A stretch of DNA of 10,426 nt, taken from contig PADE01000002.1 in NCBI GenBank assembly GCA_002702965.1, forward strand, positions 1-10,426, written 5' to 3'. The DNA comes from Planctomycetaceae bacterium. Lineage in GTDB: Bacteria; Planctomycetota; Planctomycetia; Pirellulales; Pirellulaceae. Shown here one piece after another: positions 7,178-10,426 of this stretch (its first letter is position 1; each line of letters begins with the position of its first letter). The position numbers and the translations under genes are program-made. The notes below the pieces were generated by a model that ran no database searches, had not been told where the DNA came from, and saw nothing but the letters and a program-made list of their open reading frames with translations.

Positions 7178-7799
7178 GGGGAGGTTGCAACAACTTGGCA
7201 AGCATTTGAACGACTTCAGCAAAACAATCCTTGTGAGTCAATTTTCCGAAGGGTTGATCCGGGTATTTGGGCACCGGGATGCCGGAAGGCAACGTCCATT
7301 CACATTGCTGCATCCTCCAGGCGAGGATCACGACGTGCGGCTTTGCCCCGCGAAACGTACCAAGCCGCGCGGGGAGCTTCTGCACTTGCGCGTGCGCCAG
7401 AACATCCGCGAGTTGCTGGAGTTGTCTGGCGGTCAACTTCCCGCTGCGGTCAGGCTTTCGGGTGGTGCGTCCAGCGACCTGTTTGCGATCCCATGCACCA
7501 TTGGGTCGCACGGTCCAGATGGTGCCTTTGACCCCATTGGTGCCACTTTGTAGATCTTTGAGCGTCAATGTGGCCGCGAGTTTTCCATCTTTGCGGAGAT
7601 ATTTATCACGAGGAAGCGTTGCCAGCGCCCAGCAGGAAAAAAGCAGGAGAGACGTGATGCTGAGCATCGGCGTGAGCCACAACCGTCTGGTGACCGATTG
7701 AATCTGAAACGTCTGCAAATGTGCCCGTTGTCGTTCCTCCGTTTCACCTATCGCCTGCCCACCGGGAAACAACGCAGCCATTTTCTGTGGGCATTTCAT
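7167..7799 (-). CDS. Hypothetical membrane-anchored or secreted protein
   Basis: 210 residues from ATG 7799. I do not recognise a named family. One strong hydrophobic segment (about 41-60, WLTPMLSITSLLLFSCWALA) follows an arginine pair (RR at 38-39), giving a single-pass anchor with a short cytoplasmic arm and an outside domain of about 150 residues. If translation instead began at the internal Met45 (7667), the segment would be a signal peptide cleaved after WALA, but that leader would have no positive charge and no clear ribosome site. The longer start has GGAG nine bases upstream. The outside domain has a GTIWTVRPNGAW motif, then KLTARQLQQLADVLAHAQVQ and LPARLGTF, then KPHVVILAW. This resembles small, lineage-restricted planctomycete exported proteins as I remember them. 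It converges on the small ribbon-helix-helix-like gene, with 78 bases between. Confidence 0.7.
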   Translation of the reverse strand: MKCPQKMAALFPGGQAIGETEERQRAHLQTFQIQSVTRRLWLTPMLSITSLLLFSCWALATLPRDKYLRKDGKLAATLTLKDLQSGTNGVKGTIWTVRPNGAWDRKQVAGRTTRKPDRSGKLTARQLQQLADVLAHAQVQKLPARLGTFRGAKPHVVILAWRMQQCEWTLPSGIPVPKYPDQPFGKLTHKDCFAEVVQMLAKLLQPPQKK

Positions 7800-8390
7800 G
7801 GATGGTCGCTCCGGTCGGAAATCGTTCCTTCGAGTTCACTCAGAAGGAATTGTGTACGAATCAAGATACACCGCAATCCCGAGGATGACCAAGAAACTCA
7901 CCATGTTCCTACTTGCGCATACGGTACTGGATGTTGGCACACTCTTAAGGATTGTCCATCCCTCTCGCAGGGAGAGAGAACGGTGGGACATTTTTCAGAC
8001 TCTTCTCCACCATCCATAAATGAAACAACGAAGACCGGATTGTGCGCCACGTTTCATCTCCGGGATCTCGGTCGTGTTAGTCAGTGCACGGGCGAGATCA
8101 CCCTGCCGAGGCGACAAGTAGTGATTTATTGCCCGGCGCTCGCCGTGACCGATCCACACACAGCAGACGTGCCCTGGAAAATGGGCCCACAGTTCTCGTG
8201 CTGCTCGTCACTCCCGACAAGTTTGACAATCGACAACGAGTGCAGTGGCAATCGAACTACTCGCTCAACGAATTCGACCCTTATCTTCTGAGGGACAACG
8301 CGGCTTTCGAGCTCGTTGGCGTACATGGCCAAGATGTAAAACATTGTGCGCCGCGCGATTCCGGCTGGATGGACATACAGCGGTCCGCCG
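7800..8390. other. About 590 bases with no supported gene
   Basis: No frame gives a convincing protein. The longest open frames are a 73-codon plus-strand frame (7798-8019) with no recognisable features and a 102-codon minus-strand frame (8126-8434) that overlaps the end of the dehydrogenase gene. The first third is less GC-rich than the operons. No tRNA-like fold and no direct repeats were seen by eye. The left part should hold the promoter and leader of the minus-strand hypothetical gene ending at 7799; GGAG for that gene is at 7809-7812. A hairpin followed by T5 lies at 7953-7995. Confidence 0.6.
7953..7995 (+). terminator. Hairpin followed by a T-run in the gene-poor stretch
   Basis: TCCCT (7959-7963) pairs with AGGGA (7969-7973) around a five-base loop. 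An outer pairing TGTCC (7953-7957) with GGACA (7986-7990) is followed directly by TTTTT (7991-7995). The asymmetric internal loop of 12 bases makes the outer stem doubtful. No plus-strand gene that would need it lies just upstream, so its role is unclear. Confidence 0.2.
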
Positions 8391-8400
8391 TCAATCCAGC
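8364..8400 (-). terminator. Inverted repeat across the stop codon of the dehydrogenase gene
   Basis: GCTGGAT (8364-8370) and ATCCAGC (8394-8400) form a perfect seven-base stem on the minus strand transcript, spanning the TGA at 8391-8393. A small GCG/CGC stem lies inside the loop. The nearest T-run on the minus strand is about 17 bases further on, so an intrinsic terminator is uncertain. Confidence 0.25.
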
Positions 8401-9302
8401 TTCGTCGGCGCCCCCTGCTGCTTGACCCGCTCATCGTGCTGTTGCTTGGCCTCCATCAGAGCGGGCATGACCCGGTCCAGGTCTTGCAGTCTCCAGAAGT
8501 GATCCGAGGAAAAGGAGCGAATCACAGCCGGCTGCTGCATGATCCCCACCCAACCCTGCATGACGTCGATGATCTGACCGGTTATCTCCTGACCGGCCGG
8601 CGAAGCGAGCCAGGTGACCACCGGTGCGATCTGCGCTGGACTCTGGGCTGGGTCGTCGAGGTCCGTCTGGAGCCCCCGGGCCTCCCGCAAGTGGATCGTC
8701 AAGCGCGTCGAGGCACCCGGAGAAATGGTGTTGACCGTGGCGCCGTACTTGGCCAGCTCCAAGGCCAGAACTCGGCTGAAGCCGGCGATCCCGGATTTTG
8801 CAGCGCCGTAGTTGGACTGGCCAAAGTTGCCGTAAAGCCCGGAAACCGATGAGAAGTTGATGATCCGACATTCGGGCCGGTTGGTGTCCCGAATGTAGCA
8901 GGCGAAGGGACGCGAGCAGCAATAGTGCCCCTTGAGGTGCACAGCGATGACCTCATCCCATTCTGCTTCCTCCATGTTAAAGAGGGTCCGGTCACGGAGG
9001 ATCCCGGCGTTGTTCACCAGGATGTCCAGCGCCCCAAATTGATCCATCGCGGTTTGGAAAATCGCTTGGCCGCCGGCAACCGTTGCGACCGATTCGTAGT
9101 TGGCCACCGCCTCGCCGCCGGCAGACCGAATCTCGTCTACCACCTCATCGGCAACCGTTGAATGGTCGCTGCCGTCTGGGGTGCCACCAAGATCGTTCAC
9201 CACCACCTTGGCCCCTTCCTGAGCAAACATGCGGGCAATCCCACGGCCGATGCCTCGGGCCGCCCCAGTCACCGCGGCAACCTTTCCATCAAGTGCGCCC
9301 AT
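8391..9302 (-). CDS. Short-chain dehydrogenase, (3R)-hydroxyacyl-CoA dehydrogenase/MFE-2-like
   Basis: 303 residues. GGAGGA (minus strand, 9316-9311) lies eight bases before the ATG at 9302. The classical SDR landmarks are intact: the nucleotide-binding TGAARGIG at 12-19, an acidic residue at the end of the second strand (D37 in VNDLGG, favouring NAD over NADP), NNAG at 97-100, and catalytic S152, Y165 and K169. VNDLGGTPDGS and AVANYESV are characteristic of the dehydrogenase part of peroxisomal multifunctional enzyme 2 (HSD17B4) and its bacterial relatives, which oxidise (3R)-3-hydroxyacyl-CoA to 3-ketoacyl-CoA. The protein is about 50 residues longer than FabG-type enzymes; the C-terminal stretch 255-303 resembles the extension in MFE-2-type dehydrogenases. 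The gene follows a crotonase-like gene on the same strand after 88 bases, so an acyl-CoA role is likely. Exact substrate is inferred only. Confidence 0.9.
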   Translation of the reverse strand: MGALDGKVAAVTGAARGIGRGIARMFAQEGAKVVVNDLGGTPDGSDHSTVADEVVDEIRSAGGEAVANYESVATVAGGQAIFQTAMDQFGALDILVNNAGILRDRTLFNMEEAEWDEVIAVHLKGHYCCSRPFACYIRDTNRPECRIINFSSVSGLYGNFGQSNYGAAKSGIAGFSRVLALELAKYGATVNTISPGASTRLTIHLREARGLQTDLDDPAQSPAQIAPVVTWLASPAGQEITGQIIDVMQGWVGIMQQPAVIRSFSSDHFWRLQDLDRVMPALMEAKQQHDERVKQQGAPTKLD

Positions 9303-9390
9303 CCGTCGATTCCTCCCCGGTTGAGTGACGTTCGTTGCCGACAGCTTAGTGCCAATTCAAGGCGAACGGAATTCCAGGCCTGACAGGTTG

Positions 9391-10152
9391 TCAACGGCCG
9401 GTGACCTCTTTCGTCGCCGCGCGAAAGCGCGCGACTTGCTCTGGACTACCTCGCAAGCGTCGGCTCTTCTCCTGCTCAAGATCTGCCGCCGCGTCCGACA
9501 ATGTCGCCGCATCGATGACCGCTTTCGAGGCTCTGACGGCGGCGACCGAATTTGCGGCAATCTGCTGCGCCATGTCAAGCGCGGCTGGCATGAGCTCCTG
9601 CAACTCGTGAACCGAGCTTAACAGGCCCCACTTGAGCGCCTCGTCGGCATCAAACTTGCGCCCCGTGAAAATGAGCTCCTTCGCCTTCGACGCACCCACC
9701 AGCCGTGGCAACGTCGCCGCCGCCACGACAAGGCCATACTCTGCTCCGGGCAAGCGAAAAGTCGCATTCACCGAGGCCAACCGAATGTCGCACCCGATGG
9801 CGAGCCGCGCCCCACCGCCGTAGCAGTATCCATTAATAGCGGCAATGACTGGGATCGGCGTCCTCGAACAGGTATCGATCGCATCGGCCACCGTTCCCAT
9901 GCGCGGATCGGTCGCCGAAACTTCGACACCACTCGCTTCCAGCATATCGGCGCCGGCACAAAACGCCTCTTCGCCGCTCCCCGTTAAAACGACGACCCGA
10001 ATCCCCTCGTCTTCTGCTGCCGCGTTCATCGCCGCCGCCAACCGACTCGCCAGCGCCCGATTCAAAGCGTGGTGCCGCTGCGGCCGGTTCATGGTTAAGA
10101 CCAAGACATGGCCGTGTCGCTCCTGGAGCACGAAGTCCGCTCTGCTGGCCAT
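9391..10152 (-). CDS. Enoyl-CoA hydratase/isomerase (crotonase) family protein with altered active site
   Basis: 253 residues from ATG 10152. The frame is open back to 10314, but the extra 54 residues are not crotonase-like, while the short form begins with the usual first strand (FVLQERHGHVLVLTMNRP) and has GGGGAGG just upstream. Oxyanion-hole elements are present: FCAGADM at 64-70 and NGYCYGGGA at 107-115. However, the two glutamates of classical enoyl-CoA hydratase (Glu144 and Glu164 of the rat enzyme) appear to be R116 (GGGARL) and G136 (FRLPGAEYG). E138 is two residues away and could substitute. So the fold and CoA-thioester binding are well supported, but simple hydration is not; isomerisation, decarboxylation or another crotonase reaction is possible. 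It is first in a probable operon with the dehydrogenase at 8391-9302. Confidence 0.9.
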   Translation of the reverse strand: MASRADFVLQERHGHVLVLTMNRPQRHHALNRALASRLAAAMNAAAEDEGIRVVVLTGSGEEAFCAGADMLEASGVEVSATDPRMGTVADAIDTCSRTPIPVIAAINGYCYGGGARLAIGCDIRLASVNATFRLPGAEYGLVVAAATLPRLVGASKAKELIFTGRKFDADEALKWGLLSSVHELQELMPAALDMAQQIAANSVAAVRASKAVIDAATLSDAAADLEQEKSRRLRGSPEQVARFRAATKEVTGR

Positions 10153-10154
10153 GG

Positions 10155-10162
10155 CCCTCCCC
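10155..10162 (-). promoter_or_regulatory. Ribosome binding site deciding the crotonase start
   Basis: On the minus strand GGGGAGGG occupies 10162-10155, ending two bases before ATG 10152. The spacing is short if GGAGG is the core (three bases), but no comparable signal precedes the longer open frame starting at 10314. The 253-residue product matches the family's usual length. Confidence 0.5.
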
Positions 10163-10205
10163 GAATAAAACTGGTTGGCAAGCTCCTCATGATAGCCAAT
10201 CCGTG

Positions 10206-10239
10206 CTCCCACCACTGGGAGAAGTCGCGCCGAAGCGCG
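10206..10239 (-). promoter_or_regulatory. Two adjacent hairpins upstream of the crotonase-dehydrogenase operon
   Basis: On the minus strand, CGCGC-TTCG-GCGCG (10239-10226) forms a five-base stem closed by C(UUCG)G, an unusually stable RNA tetraloop. Four bases later CTCCC-AGTGGT-GGGAG (10221-10206) forms a second perfect five-base stem. They lie 54-87 bases before the start codon at 10152. They could be part of the 5' leader or the end of an upstream minus-strand transcript. No T-run follows. Confidence 0.3.
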
Positions 10240-10426
10240 GCATCCAAAGCACGCAATACGGAGTCCAACACCGACCAACAATGGAAAAACGAAAGGGTCG
10301 CGACGGCGGTGCACCCGACAGACTGATCCGCTAAGACGTCTTCCACGGTGCTCCCATGGCGGGCTCGATCGTGCGGGCGGAATCGGCGGGTTGCGGACCT
10401 ACGACGTCGTTCGCATTCGCAGCTGA

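Larger units (their letters stand above)
10153..10426. other. Right-edge region without a supported gene
   Basis: No frame on either strand gives a recognisable protein. The minus-strand frame continuing from the crotonase gene to 10314 is not family-like. The region should hold the promoter of the minus-strand operon and contains the paired hairpins at 10206-10239. I could not pick out a convincing -35/-10 pair. Confidence 0.5.

Noticed and set aside
7191..7531. Continuation of the plus-strand frame that starts at 7088
   Set aside because: It is antisense to the hypothetical membrane protein, whose codons and domain pattern are more convincing; the product becomes Arg/Ala-rich.
6789..7531. 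Toxin-antitoxin pair
   Set aside because: A possible antitoxin-like DNA-binding protein is present, but no intact toxin-like protein follows; the next frame is mostly a shadow.
8126..8434. Minus-strand open frame of 102 codons
   Set aside because: It starts inside the dehydrogenase gene without a good ribosome site and shows no known motif; kept only as a question in the gene-poor stretch.
10322..10426. Plus-strand coding end at the final TGA of the window
   Set aside because: The frame ending at 10426 has no proper start nearby and no recognisable product, so the terminal TGA is probably coincidental.

Overview
The window is GC-rich (high GC at third codon positions in the main genes) and has no RNA genes, CRISPR array, insertion sequence or phage genes that I can recognise. 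It looks like ordinary bacterial chromosome. The style of the efflux proteins (a GSRPEEI-type adaptor coiled coil, an enlarged RND pump with a YLPSGNRN stretch) and a secreted hypothetical protein in a context of loosely packed genes suggest Planctomycetota. That assignment rests on resemblance remembered from the family, not on a search.

Layout, left to right. (1) 1-396, plus strand: the 3' end of a gene of unknown function with a Gly/Ser/Asn-rich tail. It appears to carry a one-base frameshift near 110-130. (2) 397-670: non-coding, with GC-rich inverted repeats. (3) 671-1981 and 2027-5569, plus strand: a two-gene efflux operon, a periplasmic adaptor followed by an RND inner-membrane permease. 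The permease has two insertions relative to the usual AcrB-like plan. (4) 5642-6790, minus strand: a secreted serine beta-lactamase-family hydrolase, convergent with the pump. (5) about 6789-7088, plus strand: a small basic protein whose C-terminal half looks like a ribbon-helix-helix DNA-binding fold; its start is uncertain. (6) 7167-7799, minus strand: a membrane-anchored or secreted hypothetical protein. (7) 7800-8390: about 590 bases with no gene I can support. (8) 9391-10152 then 8391-9302, minus strand: a probable two-gene operon of a crotonase-fold protein and a short-chain dehydrogenase resembling the (3R)-hydroxyacyl-CoA dehydrogenase part of peroxisomal multifunctional enzyme 2. (9) 10153-10426: leader region with two adjacent hairpins and no gene visible.

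How the genes fit together: the adaptor and permease should form two of the three parts of a tripartite exporter. No outer-membrane channel is present here, so that part must come from elsewhere. The crotonase and dehydrogenase probably act on acyl-CoA thioesters, but the crotonase lacks both glutamates of a classical hydratase, so its reaction is open. The hydrolase, the small DNA-binding-like protein and the hypothetical protein have no clear link with either operon. I found no convincing evidence of a new multi-gene system. The most interesting points are the modified RND architecture, the active-site-divergent crotonase and the broken gene at the left edge.
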